Assembly (NCBI RefSeq): GCF_001440405.1
Contig: NZ_LLXX01000175.1
Span: forward strand, 33,085-97,084
Source of the DNA: Bradyrhizobium valentinum
Lineage (GTDB): Bacteria; Pseudomonadota; Alphaproteobacteria; Rhizobiales; Xanthobacteraceae
Length of the DNA: 64,000 bases
Reading direction: 5' to 3'
Part shown: one piece after another, positions 24,913-33,146 of the stretch
Position numbering within the stretch: position 1 is the stretch's first letter
Layout: each line of letters starts with the position of its first letter
Notes under the pieces: model-generated
What the model was told of the DNA's origin: nothing
The model's input: only the letters and a program-made list of their open reading frames with translations
Database searches by the model: none
Program-made: the position numbers and the translations under genes

Positions 24913-25764
24913 ATGTCGATAAGAATGGAGCTGATATCAATGATGACCAGCTTGGCGAGGAACGAACGATCCGGTCACGATACGGCGGATTTATCGCCGA
25001 GCGTCGCGGCCCGGCATGCCAGTCGGACCGGCATGGTCCATCACACGGCGGGCGTCGCCAACGGCTTCGTCCAGGGCAACCTCGCAATCCTGCCGGAAAA
25101 ACTCGCGGGCGCCTTTCACCGCTTCTGCCAGCTCAATCCCAAACCGTGTCCGATCATCGGCATGTCCGACGTCGGCGATCCCCGCATTCCCGCGCTTGGC
25201 ATCGACCTCGACATCCGCACCGACCTGCCGCGCTATCGCGTCTGGCGCGACGGCGAGATCGTGGAGGAGCCGACCGACATCATGGCGCACTGGCGCGACG
25301 ATCTCGTCGCCTTCGTGCTCGGCTGCTCGTTCTCCTTCGAGGAGGCGCTGTTGGAGGAAGGTCTGCCGATACGCCATATCGAGCGCGATGTGCGCGTGCC
25401 GATGTTCCGCACCAATATCGCCTGCAGCCCCGCAGGCCCGTTTGCCGGTCCGATGGTGGTGACGATGCGGCCGTTCAAGCCGGCGGACGCGATCCGCGCG
25501 GTGCAGATCACCTCGCGTTTTCCTTCGGTGCATGGTGCGCCCGTTCATATCGGTCTTCCCGAGCAGATCGGCATCGCTGACCTCGCCAAACCCGACTACG
25601 GCGACCCAGTGCCGGTCGAGGCTGACGAAATTCCGGTGTTCTGGGCGTGCGGCGTGACCCCGCAATCGGTCATCCAGGCCGCGAAGGTGCCGTTTGCGAT
25701 TACGCATGCGCCCGGATTGATGCTCGTGACCGATCTCAGGAATAAAGCGCTTGCCGTGCTTTGA
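24913..25764 (+). CDS. DUF1445 family protein (putative hydro-lyase / D-glutamate-cyclase-like)
   Basis: This protein is 283 aa from the first ATG. The family hallmarks are HTAGVANGFVQGNLAILPE, FVLGCSFSFEEALLEEG, ACSPAGPFAGPMVVTMRP and HAPGLMLVTD. DUF1445 occurs in animal D-glutamate cyclase and in bacterial YcsI-type proteins; in bacteria the substrate is mostly unknown. Later ATGs at 24925, 24940 and 24943 are possible; 24940 has GGAG nine bases upstream. It lies 81 bp before the ABC transporter operon and may be cotranscribed, which suggests it processes an imported hydroxy- or amino-acid. Confidence 0.82.
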   Translation: MSIRMELISMMTSLARNERSGHDTADLSPSVAARHASRTGMVHHTAGVANGFVQGNLAILPEKLAGAFHRFCQLNPKPCPIIGMSDVGDPRIPALGIDLDIRTDLPRYRVWRDGEIVEEPTDIMAHWRDDLVAFVLGCSFSFEEALLEEGLPIRHIERDVRVPMFRTNIACSPAGPFAGPMVVTMRPFKPADAIRAVQITSRFPSVHGAPVHIGLPEQIGIADLAKPDYGDPVPVEADEIPVFWACGVTPQSVIQAAKVPFAITHAPGLMLVTDLRNKALAVL

Positions 25765-25845
25765 TGCAGCGCTTGCTGATCATTGAGGCTTTACCCCAAC
25801 CTTCGCCCGTTTCATCGATAGTTGCCGACCAGAGAGGATATCGCC

Positions 25846-27090
25846 ATGAACATCACGCGCCGAAACGTCTTGCTTGGAGCCACCGCTGTTGCAGCGCTCG
25901 GACCCGTCGCAGCTCGCGCGCAAACGTCCGAAGTTGTGATCGGCGTGATCTATCCATTCTCCGGCGCCAGCGCCCAGATGGGCGTCGATGCGCAGAAGTC
26001 GTTCGAGACCGCGCTCGACATCATCAACAAGAACCATGATTTCGATCTGCCGCTGGCGAAAGGCGAGGGTCTGCCCAGCCTCGGCGGCGCCAAGATCCGC
26101 CTCGTCTTCGCCGACCACCAGGCCGATCCGCAGAAGGGCCGCGCCGAGACCGAACGCCTGATCACCCAGGAGAAAGTCTGTGCCGTCATCGGCACCTACC
26201 AGAGCTCGGTCGCCGTCACCGTCAGCCAGATCTGCGAGCGCTACCAGATCCCGTTCATCTCGGCGGATAATTCCTCGCCGAGTCTGCATAAACGCGGTCT
26301 TAAGTTCTATTTCCGCGCCGCGCCGCATGACGAGATGTTCTCGGCCGCCATGTTCAATTTCTTCGACGCGATGAAGAAGAAGGGCGCCAAGATCGATACG
26401 CTGTCGCTGTTCCACGAGGACACCATCTTCGGCACCGACTCCGCTAACACCCAGCTCAAGCTGGCGGCCGATCGCGGATACAAGATCGCAACCGACATCA
26501 AGTACCGCTCCAACTCTCCGTCATTGTCTGCCGAGGTGCAGCAGCTCAAGACTGCGAATGCCGATGTGCTGATGCCCTCGAGCTACACCACCGACGGCAT
26601 CCTCTTGGTCAAGACCATGGCCGAACTCGGCTACAAGCCGAACGCGATCGTTGCCCAGAACGCCGGCTTCTCCGAAAAGGCGCTCTATGACGCGGTCGGC
26701 GACAAGCTCGAAGGCGTGATCTCGCGCGGCAGCTTCTCGCTCGATCTCGCTGCCAAGCGGCCGATGGTCGGCAAGATCAACGCCATGTTCAAGGAGAAGT
26801 CGGGCAAGGACTTCAACGACCTGACGTCGCGGCAGTTCATGGGTCTCCTGGTGATGGCGGAAGCCATCAACCGCGCCAAGTCGACCGACGGTGAAAAGAT
26901 CCGTGAGGCGCTGGTGGCGACCGACATTCCGGGCGAGCAAACCATCATGCCCTGGAAGCGCGTCAAGTTCGACGAGATGGGCCAGAACAACGACGCCGAC
27001 CCGGTGCTGCTGCAATATATCGGCGGCAAGTTCGTCACCATCTTCCCGCCGCAGGCCGCCATCGCCGAAGCCGTCTGGCCGATGAAGTAG
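25846..27090 (+). CDS. Liv-type ABC transporter substrate-binding protein
   Basis: This 414-aa periplasmic protein has a twin-arginine-like signal (residues 1-26, RRNVLLG then a hydrophobic stretch and AARA cleavage site). The mature part is a type I periplasmic-binding fold: VVIGVIYPFSGASAQMGVD, VCAVIGTYQSSVAVTVSQ and PFISADNSS. The start is the ATG at 25846 after AGAGAGGA. It is the first gene of a complete branched-chain-amino-acid-type uptake system. Many Liv-like systems take up organic acids or amides; the neighbouring sugar-acid genes make that plausible. Confidence 0.9.
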   Translation: MNITRRNVLLGATAVAALGPVAARAQTSEVVIGVIYPFSGASAQMGVDAQKSFETALDIINKNHDFDLPLAKGEGLPSLGGAKIRLVFADHQADPQKGRAETERLITQEKVCAVIGTYQSSVAVTVSQICERYQIPFISADNSSPSLHKRGLKFYFRAAPHDEMFSAAMFNFFDAMKKKGAKIDTLSLFHEDTIFGTDSANTQLKLAADRGYKIATDIKYRSNSPSLSAEVQQLKTANADVLMPSSYTTDGILLVKTMAELGYKPNAIVAQNAGFSEKALYDAVGDKLEGVISRGSFSLDLAAKRPMVGKINAMFKEKSGKDFNDLTSRQFMGLLVMAEAINRAKSTDGEKIREALVATDIPGEQTIMPWKRVKFDEMGQNNDADPVLLQYIGGKFVTIFPPQAAIAEAVWPMK

Positions 27091-27125
27091 GTCGTCTTTC
27101 TTTGGAAAGACATCACAAACGCAGC

Positions 27126-27244
27126 GTCGTCCCTGCGAACGCAGGGACCCATACGCCGGGGAGCATCGGTTTCATCGTGGCCTCACGCCTTTCTTTCAAA
27201 TGCGACTCCGGTGGTTATGGGTCCCTGCGTTCGCAGGGACGACG
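27126..27244. repeat. Long inverted repeat, family 2, inside the ABC operon
   Basis: Perfect outer arms GTCGTCCCTGCGAACGCAGG and its complement at the right end enclose about 60 bp. It lies between the binding-protein gene and the first permease gene, a common place for a hairpin that lets the binding protein be made in excess. That role is inference. Confidence 0.85.
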
Positions 27245-27262
27245 TGCGATGGGGGTATACCG

Positions 27263-28141
27263 GTGACCGCCGAAACCATTATCCAGAGCCTGGCGAGCGG
27301 TCTCCTCATGGGGCTGCTCTACGGTCTCATCGCCGTCGGCCTCGCGCTGATCTTCGGGCTGATGGACGTCGTGAACTTCGCCCATGGCGAATTCCTGATG
27401 ATCGCAATGTATGCGACGTTCTTTCTGTTCGTGTTCTTTGCGATTGACCCCTTGCTGGCAGCGCCGCTGGTCGCGGCGGCGCTGTTTGTGTTCGGGGCCG
27501 TGGTTTATCTACTAATCGTGCGCTTTGCCGTGCGCGCGAAAGCCAATGCCGGCATGGTGCAGATCTTCTCGACCTTTGGCCTTGCCATCGTCATGCGCGG
27601 CCTGGCGCAGTACTTCTTCACGCCGGACTACCGCAGCGTCACGCATTCATGGCTCGGCGGCAAGACGGTCTCGGTGGCCGGCATCTTTCTGCCTGTGCCG
27701 CAACTGGTCGGTGCCCTGGTGGCGATCGCGGCGTTCGGCGCGCTCTATCTCTTCATCAACCGCACCGATTTCGGCCGCGCGCTGGAGGCGACCCGCGAGG
27801 ACGCCGGCGCGGTGGCGCTTGTCGGCATCGATAAGAACAAGGTGTTTGCGCTCGGCTGGGGCTTAGGTGCGGCGCTGGTGGGGCTGTCAGGCGCGGTCAT
27901 GGCGATCTTCTTCTACATCTATCCCGACGTCGGCGCTTCCTTCGCGCTGATCGCCTATGTGACTGTGGCGCTCGGCGGCTTCGGCAGCGTGTTCGGCGCC
28001 TTCGCCGGGGGCATCATCGTCGGCCTCGTCGAGGCGACGACCGCGTTGCTGCTGCCGCCTTCGCTCAAGGCGGTCGGCATCTACGCCGTCTATCTCCTTG
28101 TCGTCTTCATCCGGCCGCGCGGCCTGTTCGGATCGATGTGA
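27263..28141 (+). CDS. Liv-type ABC transporter permease (LivH-like)
   Basis: This 292-aa membrane protein has about eight hydrophobic segments. LivH-family blocks include LLYGLIAVGLALIFGLMDVV and NFAHGEF, and ALGGFGSVFGAFAGGIIVG. The start chosen is GTG 27263 with GGGGG seven bases upstream; the frame extends back into the repeat, which is not coding. Its stop overlaps the next start by one base. Confidence 0.9.
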   Translation: MTAETIIQSLASGLLMGLLYGLIAVGLALIFGLMDVVNFAHGEFLMIAMYATFFLFVFFAIDPLLAAPLVAAALFVFGAVVYLLIVRFAVRAKANAGMVQIFSTFGLAIVMRGLAQYFFTPDYRSVTHSWLGGKTVSVAGIFLPVPQLVGALVAIAAFGALYLFINRTDFGRALEATREDAGAVALVGIDKNKVFALGWGLGAALVGLSGAVMAIFFYIYPDVGASFALIAYVTVALGGFGSVFGAFAGGIIVGLVEATTALLLPPSLKAVGIYAVYLLVVFIRPRGLFGSM

Positions 28142-29121
28142 TGGATACGAGTTTCGCCAGAAGCCGCCGCCGCGACCTTATCGTCGCATTCTGTCTTGCC
28201 GCGACCGCAGCCGTCGTGCCGTTGTTCGTCAAGGACGTTTACGTTCAGAACATCATGGTTCTGACGCTGATGTGGGGCGCGCTGTCGCAGAGCTGGAATA
28301 TCCTTTCCGGCTATTGCGGCCAGATATCGCTCGGCCACGCGATGTATTTCGGGATCGGCGCCTATACCACTGCGCTGTTGTTCACCAAGTTCGGCGTGCT
28401 GCCCTGGTTCGGCATGCTCGGCGGCGGCATCATTTCTGCCGTCCTTGCGATGGCGCTCGGATATCCCTGTTTTCGGCTGCGCGGCCACTATTTCGTCATC
28501 GCCACCATCGTCATCGCCGAGATCGTGCTGCTGCTGTTCCATAACTGGGATTGGGCAGGCGCGGCGATGGGTATCGATATCCCCGTGCGCGGCGATAGCT
28601 GGCTAAAATTCCAGTTCACGCGCAGCAAGCTGCCGTATTTCTACTTCGCGCTGGCGCTGGCCTGCGTCGCCTGGTTCGTCACCTGGTGGCTGGAGGATTC
28701 CAAATGGGGCTATTGGTGGCGCGCGGTGAAGGACAATCCGGACGCCGCCGAAAGCCTCGGAGTCGTCGTGTTCAATTCCAAGATGGGTGCTGCGGCGGTG
28801 TCGGCGTTCCTGGTCGCGGTCGGCGGCAGCTTCTATGGGCAGTTCGTCTCCTACATCGATCCTGAGAGCGTGATGGGCTTTCAGTTCTCGCTGCTGATGG
28901 CGCTGCCGGCGGTGCTCGGGGGCATCGGCACGCTCTGGGGTCCTCTGCTGGGCGCGGTGATCCTGATCCCGCTCACGGAACTGACGCGCTCCTTTATCGG
29001 CGGCTCCGGCCGCGGCGTCGACCTGATCGTCTATGGCGGCCTGATCATCGCGATCTCGCTGGCGCGGCCGCAGGGCCTGGTCGGGCTGTTCTCGCCCAGG
29101 CGCAAGGAGGCGGCCCGATGA
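28141..29121 (+). CDS. Liv-type ABC transporter permease (LivM-like)
   Basis: This 326-aa membrane protein has about ten hydrophobic segments, with LSGYCGQISLGHAMYFGIGA and GGIGTLWGPLLGAVILIPL typical of LivM. It overlaps both neighbours by one to four bases (TGATG at the start, ATGA at the end), so the transporter genes are translationally coupled. GTG 28138 is an in-frame alternative start. Confidence 0.9.
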   Translation: MDTSFARSRRRDLIVAFCLAATAAVVPLFVKDVYVQNIMVLTLMWGALSQSWNILSGYCGQISLGHAMYFGIGAYTTALLFTKFGVLPWFGMLGGGIISAVLAMALGYPCFRLRGHYFVIATIVIAEIVLLLFHNWDWAGAAMGIDIPVRGDSWLKFQFTRSKLPYFYFALALACVAWFVTWWLEDSKWGYWWRAVKDNPDAAESLGVVVFNSKMGAAAVSAFLVAVGGSFYGQFVSYIDPESVMGFQFSLLMALPAVLGGIGTLWGPLLGAVILIPLTELTRSFIGGSGRGVDLIVYGGLIIAISLARPQGLVGLFSPRRKEAAR

Positions 29122-29852
29122 CCACGCCGCTTCTGGAAACCCGCGGCGTCTGGCAGCGCTTCGGCGGCCTGATCGCCAACAGCGACGTCTCGATATCAGT
29201 CGGACGCGGCGAGATCGTCGGCCTGATCGGCCCGAACGGCGCCGGCAAGTCGACGCTGTTCAATCTGATCGCGGGCGTGCTGCCGCCGACCCAAGGCTCG
29301 ATCATCTTCGACGGCGAGGACGTCACCGCGTTGCCGGCGGCGGAACGCTGTCAGCGCGGCATCGGCCGTACCTTCCAGGTCGTGAAAAGTTTCGAGACCA
29401 TGACCGTGATCGACAACGTCATCGTCGGTGCGCTGGTCCGCACCACCGTGATGCGCAACGCCCGCCGCAAGGCCCATGAGGTACTGGAGTTCTGCGGTCT
29501 CGGCCCGCGCGCCAATGTGCTCGCCAGCGATCTGGTGCCGTCCGAGAAGCGCCGGCTCGAGGTCGCCCGCGCGCTGGCCACCGAGCCGAAATTGCTGCTG
29601 CTGGACGAGGTGCTCACGGGGCTGACGCCGGTCGAAGCCAAGACCGGCGTCGAGCTGGTGCGCAAGGTGCGCGACACCGGCGTCACCGTGCTGATGGTCG
29701 AGCATGTCATGGAAATCGTGATGCCGCTGGTCGACCGCGCCGTCGTGCTCGATCTCGGCAAGGTGCTGGTCGAGGGCAAGCCTGCCGACGTGGTCCGCGA
29801 TCCGAAAGTCATTACCGCCTATCTGGGAGACCGTCATGCTGTCGGTGCATGA
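29118..29852 (+). CDS. Liv-type ABC transporter ATPase (LivG-like), unusual signature motif
   Basis: This 244-aa ATPase has Walker A GPNGAGKS and Walker B LLLLDE. The ABC signature, normally LSxGQ, reads LVPSEKRRLEVARAL, and the residues after Walker B read DEVLTGLTP instead of the common DEPAAGLNP. The C-terminal LDLGKVLVEG and ITAYLGD are LivG-like. It pairs with the LivF-like ATPase, whose signature is canonical, so the heteromeric pair could have one degenerate ATP site. Confidence 0.88.
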   Translation: MTTPLLETRGVWQRFGGLIANSDVSISVGRGEIVGLIGPNGAGKSTLFNLIAGVLPPTQGSIIFDGEDVTALPAAERCQRGIGRTFQVVKSFETMTVIDNVIVGALVRTTVMRNARRKAHEVLEFCGLGPRANVLASDLVPSEKRRLEVARALATEPKLLLLDEVLTGLTPVEAKTGVELVRKVRDTGVTVLMVEHVMEIVMPLVDRAVVLDLGKVLVEGKPADVVRDPKVITAYLGDRHAVGA

Positions 29853-30540
29853 AGTCACCACCGCCTATCAGGGCCTGGTCGCGATCTCGGCGGTCTCGAT
29901 CGAAGTGGCAAAAGGCGAAATCGTCTGCGTGGCCGGCGCCAACGGCGCCGGCAAGTCGACGCTGCTAAAATCGATCGCCGGCGCGGAGCGTCCGCGCTCC
30001 GGCACCGTGTCGTTCGACGGCATGCGGATCGACGGCATGGCGCAGCACGTCATCACCTCGCGCGGCATCGCCTATGTGCCGGAAAACCGCCGGTTGTTTC
30101 CGCGCCTGTCGGTGCGCGACAACTTAAGGCTCGGCAGCTATCTCTATCGCGGCGAGGTCAACCGCGAAGAGCCGCTCGATCTCGTGTTCAAGCTGTTTCC
30201 GCGCCTGCAGGAGCGGCTGGAGCAGCGCGCCGAAACGCTAAGCGGCGGGGAACAGCAGATGCTGGCGATCGGCCGCGCACTGATGACGCGCCCGCGGCTC
30301 TTGATGCTGGACGAACCGTCGCAGGGCATCATGCCAAAACTGGTCGATGAAATCTTCCAGGCCGTGAAGCGCATTCGCGATGCCGGGATGACCGTGCTGA
30401 TCGTCGAACAGCGCATGTCGGAATGCCTCGAAATCGCCGACCGCGCCTACATTCTGCAGACCGGCCGGGTGTTGATGCAGGGGAGTGCGGCGGAGATCAG
30501 TGTCAATCCGGATGTAAGGAAGGCGTATCTGGGGCTCTAA
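29836..30540 (+). CDS. Liv-type ABC transporter ATPase (LivF-like)
   Basis: This 234-aa ATPase has Walker A GANGAGKST, the canonical signature ETLSGGEQQMLAIGRAL and Walker B LLMLDEPSQGI. It overlaps the LivG-like gene by 17 bp. It is the last gene of the five-gene transporter set; a palindromic repeat follows 14 bp after the stop. Confidence 0.92.
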   Translation: MLSVHEVTTAYQGLVAISAVSIEVAKGEIVCVAGANGAGKSTLLKSIAGAERPRSGTVSFDGMRIDGMAQHVITSRGIAYVPENRRLFPRLSVRDNLRLGSYLYRGEVNREEPLDLVFKLFPRLQERLEQRAETLSGGEQQMLAIGRALMTRPRLLMLDEPSQGIMPKLVDEIFQAVKRIRDAGMTVLIVEQRMSECLEIADRAYILQTGRVLMQGSAAEISVNPDVRKAYLGL

Positions 30541-30554
30541 TTGCGGTAGATGCC

Positions 30555-30636
30555 GTAGGATGGGTAGAGCGAAGCGAAACCCATCAATTCATTGCGCGGA
30601 GAGATGATGGGTTTCGCTGCGCTCTACCCATCCTAC
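30555..30636. repeat. Inverted repeat, family 3 (GTAGGATGGGTAGAGCGAAGCG), overlapping the otnC 3' end
   Basis: Arms GTAGGATGGGTAGAGC and GCTCTACCCATCCTAC enclose AAACCCATCA / TGATGGGTTT. The otnC stop codon (30633-30635, minus strand) lies inside the right arm. Other copies are at 52120-52234 and 59743-59822. Confidence 0.88.
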
Positions 30637-31292
30637 GAGTGCCCATGCTCCGGCAGCGTCAGCCCGAACGTCTTCGTCAAGTCTTCCACCTGTGCCGGCG
30701 ATAGATACCGCGGATTCAGTCCGCGCAGCAGCAGATAGAGTTTCGCCGTCTCTTCCAGTTCCTCCATCGCGAACACCGCGGCTTCCAGCGTATCGCCTGA
30801 TACCACCGGTCCATGATTGGCGAGCAGCACGGATGAGTATTTCCCGGCCAGCCCCTTGATGGCGTCGGCGACCGCGGGATCGCCGGGGCGGTAATAGGGC
30901 AAGAGCGCGGTCTGGCCGCATTTCATCAGATAATAAGGCGTCATCGGCGGCAGCGCGGCGCGGGGGTCGATTTCCGGCAGCATCGATAGCGCCACCGAGT
31001 GGGTCGAATGCAGATGGACCACCGCGCGCGCGGCGCCGCGGGTCTGGTAGAGTGCGGTGTGCAGCGGCACCTCCTTGGTCGGCGCGTCGCCGGATACCAG
31101 CCGTCCGTCGGGGCCCAGCCGGGACATCCGCGCCGGGTCGAGCGAGCCCAGCGACGCGTTGGTCGGCGTCACCAGCCAGCCGCCGTCGTCGAGTTTCACG
31201 CTGATATTGCCCGAGGAGCCCGGCGTCAGCCCGCGCTCGAACAGCGAGCGGCCGAGACGGCAGATTTCCTCACGGATCCTGGTTTCGCTCAT
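30633..31292 (-). CDS. otnC: 3-oxo-tetronate 4-phosphate decarboxylase (class II aldolase family)
   Basis: This 219-aa class II aldolase/adducin-fold protein has GSSGNISVKL, the zinc-binding HLHSTHS, and LLANHGPVVSG. OtnC decarboxylates 3-oxo-tetronate 4-phosphate to dihydroxyacetone phosphate. The assignment over L-fuculose-phosphate aldolase rests on the company of otnI, otnK and ltnD. It is divergent from ltnD, with 130 bp between the starts. Longer in-frame extensions overlap ltnD and are discarded. The TAG stop is within a repeat arm, so the native C-terminus may have been changed by repeat insertion. Confidence 0.88.
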   Translation of the reverse strand: MSETRIREEICRLGRSLFERGLTPGSSGNISVKLDDGGWLVTPTNASLGSLDPARMSRLGPDGRLVSGDAPTKEVPLHTALYQTRGAARAVVHLHSTHSVALSMLPEIDPRAALPPMTPYYLMKCGQTALLPYYRPGDPAVADAIKGLAGKYSSVLLANHGPVVSGDTLEAAVFAMEELEETAKLYLLLRGLNPRYLSPAQVEDLTKTFGLTLPEHGHS

Positions 31293-31422
31293 GTCAGTAT
31301 TCCGGCAGCATCCCTTTTTTGTCTTGTCCCACGCTTTGGCAGCGCGGCCAAGCCGTGATACCCAGAGGCAAAGCCGCCGGCCAGATCGCGGCGAAAAATG
31401 AAACCATTTGAGGGACCGCCGC

Positions 31423-32337
31423 ATGCCAGAATCCGCCAGACCGCGCGTTGCCGTCATCGGGCTGGGCTCGATGGGGTATGGCATGGCGACCTCGCTGCGC
31501 CGCGCCGGGCTCGAAGTGACCGGCTGCGACGTCTCGGCTGATACCGTGGCGCGGTTCGTGGCTGACGGTGGCAAGGGCGCCGGGACGCCGGCGGAAGCTG
31601 CCAAGGCGGCCGACATCGTCGTCAGCGTGGTCGTCAACGCAGCCCAAACCGAGACCATCCTGTTCGGCCCCAATGGCGTCGCCGAAACCTTAGGGAAAGG
31701 CGCGGTGTTCATCTCCTCCGCCACCATGGACCCGGACATCGCGCGCCGGCTCGCCAAGCAGTTGGAGGGAACCGGGCGGCACTACCTCGACGCGCCGATT
31801 TCAGGCGGCGCACAGCGCGCGGCGCAGGGCGAACTCACGATCCTGGCATCCGGCAGTCCGGCCGCCTTTGCCAAAGCGCGTCCGGCGCTCGATGCGATGG
31901 CCGCAAAACTTTACGAACTCGGCGACGATGCCGGCCAGGGCGCCGCCTTCAAGATGATCAACCAGTTGCTCGCCGGCGTCCACATCGCCGCCGCGTCGGA
32001 GGCGATCGCGTTTGCCGCCAAGCAGGGCCTCGACATCCGCAAGGTCTACGAGGTGATCACGGCCTCTGCCGGCAATTCCTGGATGTTCGAAAACCGCATG
32101 CCGCATGTGCTCGACGGCGACTATGCGCCGCGCAGCGCGGTTGAGATTTTCGTCAAAGACCTCGGCATCATCCAGGACATGGCGCGCTCGCAAAAGTTTC
32201 CGGTGCCGGTTGCCGCCGCCGCGCTGCAGATGTTTCTGATGACCGCCGCATCAGGCATGGGCCGCGATGACGATGCCTCGGTGGCGCGGATGTATGCCCG
32301 CGTCACCGGCACGCATCTGCCGGGCGAGCCGAAATAG
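31423..32337 (+). CDS. ltnD: L-threonate dehydrogenase (3-hydroxyisobutyrate dehydrogenase family)
   Basis: This 304-aa beta-hydroxyacid dehydrogenase has the NAD site VIGLGSMGYGMA, the substrate motif DAPISGGAQRAAQGELT, and the catalytic-lysine region AAFKMINQLLAG. LtnD oxidises L-threonate to 2-oxo-tetronate in the pathway shared with OtnI, OtnK and OtnC. ATG 31423 has GAGGGA upstream; a TTG at 31408 in frame is not favoured. The gene starts a three-gene run on the plus strand. Confidence 0.88.
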   Translation: MPESARPRVAVIGLGSMGYGMATSLRRAGLEVTGCDVSADTVARFVADGGKGAGTPAEAAKAADIVVSVVVNAAQTETILFGPNGVAETLGKGAVFISSATMDPDIARRLAKQLEGTGRHYLDAPISGGAQRAAQGELTILASGSPAAFAKARPALDAMAAKLYELGDDAGQGAAFKMINQLLAGVHIAAASEAIAFAAKQGLDIRKVYEVITASAGNSWMFENRMPHVLDGDYAPRSAVEIFVKDLGIIQDMARSQKFPVPVAAAALQMFLMTAASGMGRDDDASVARMYARVTGTHLPGEPK

Positions 32338-32363
32338 AGCCAAGATCAAGAAGAGGACCGCCG

Positions 32364-33146
32364 ATGCCGCGCTTTGCCGCCAATCTCTCCATGATGTTCA
32401 CCGAAGTCCCGTTCCTCGACCGCTTCGAGGCGGCGGCGAAAGCGGGTTTCACCGCGGTTGAATTTTTGTTTCCCTACGATCATCCGGCGGAGAGCGTCGG
32501 CGAACGGCTGAAAAAGAACGGCCTGACACAGGCGCTGTTCAATCTGCCGCCGGGCAATTGGGATGCCGGTGAGAAAGGCTTTGCCGCGCTGCCCGAGCGT
32601 TTCGATGATTTGAAGCGCAGCCTTGAGACGGCGCTTCCTTATGCAAAGGCGACCGGCGTCAAGCGGCTGCATCTAATGGCGGGCATTGCCAACCGAAGCG
32701 AGTCGAAAGCCGTTGAGCAGTTTTACAAGTCGGTGGCGTGGGCGGCCGAATTCTATGCGCCTCACGGCCTCGACGTCGTGATCGAGCCGATCAATCCGCG
32801 CAACGTGCCGGGCTACTTCCTCAACGATTTTACCTTTGCGCGCGACCTGATCAACGAATTGAAGATCCCGAACCTGAAGCTGCAGTTCGACATCTACCAC
32901 TGCCAGATCATCCACGGCGACGTCACCATGCGGCTGCGCGAGATGATGCCGATCACAGGCCACGTCCAGATCGCCAGCATTCCCTCGCGCAACGAGCCCG
33001 ACGGCGAAGAGCTGAACTATCCGTTCCTGTTCGCCGAGCTCGACCGGCTCGGCTATGGCGGCTTCGTTGGCTGCGAATATAACCCGCGCGGCAAGACCAC
33101 CGAGGGGCTTGCCTGGTTCAAGCCCTATGCCGGAGTGAAATCGTGA
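32364..33146 (+). CDS. otnI: 2-oxo-tetronate isomerase (hydroxypyruvate isomerase-like)
   Basis: This 260-aa TIM-barrel xylose-isomerase-like protein opens with PRFAANLSMMFTEVPFLDRF and has EPINPRNVPGYFL, LQFDIYHCQIIHGD and GCEYNPRGKT. These are the metal- and substrate-binding blocks of the Hyi/OtnI family. OtnI interconverts 2-oxo- and 3-oxo-tetronate. It lies 26 bp after ltnD with AGAGGA before the ATG, and its stop overlaps the otnK start. Confidence 0.9.
   Translation: MPRFAANLSMMFTEVPFLDRFEAAAKAGFTAVEFLFPYDHPAESVGERLKKNGLTQALFNLPPGNWDAGEKGFAALPERFDDLKRSLETALPYAKATGVKRLHLMAGIANRSESKAVEQFYKSVAWAAEFYAPHGLDVVIEPINPRNVPGYFLNDFTFARDLINELKIPNLKLQFDIYHCQIIHGDVTMRLREMMPITGHVQIASIPSRNEPDGEELNYPFLFAELDRLGYGGFVGCEYNPRGKTTEGLAWFKPYAGVKS

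Noticed and set aside
26685..27152. Minus-strand frame over the end of the binding-protein gene
   Set aside because: It begins in a family 2 repeat and has no recognisable domain.
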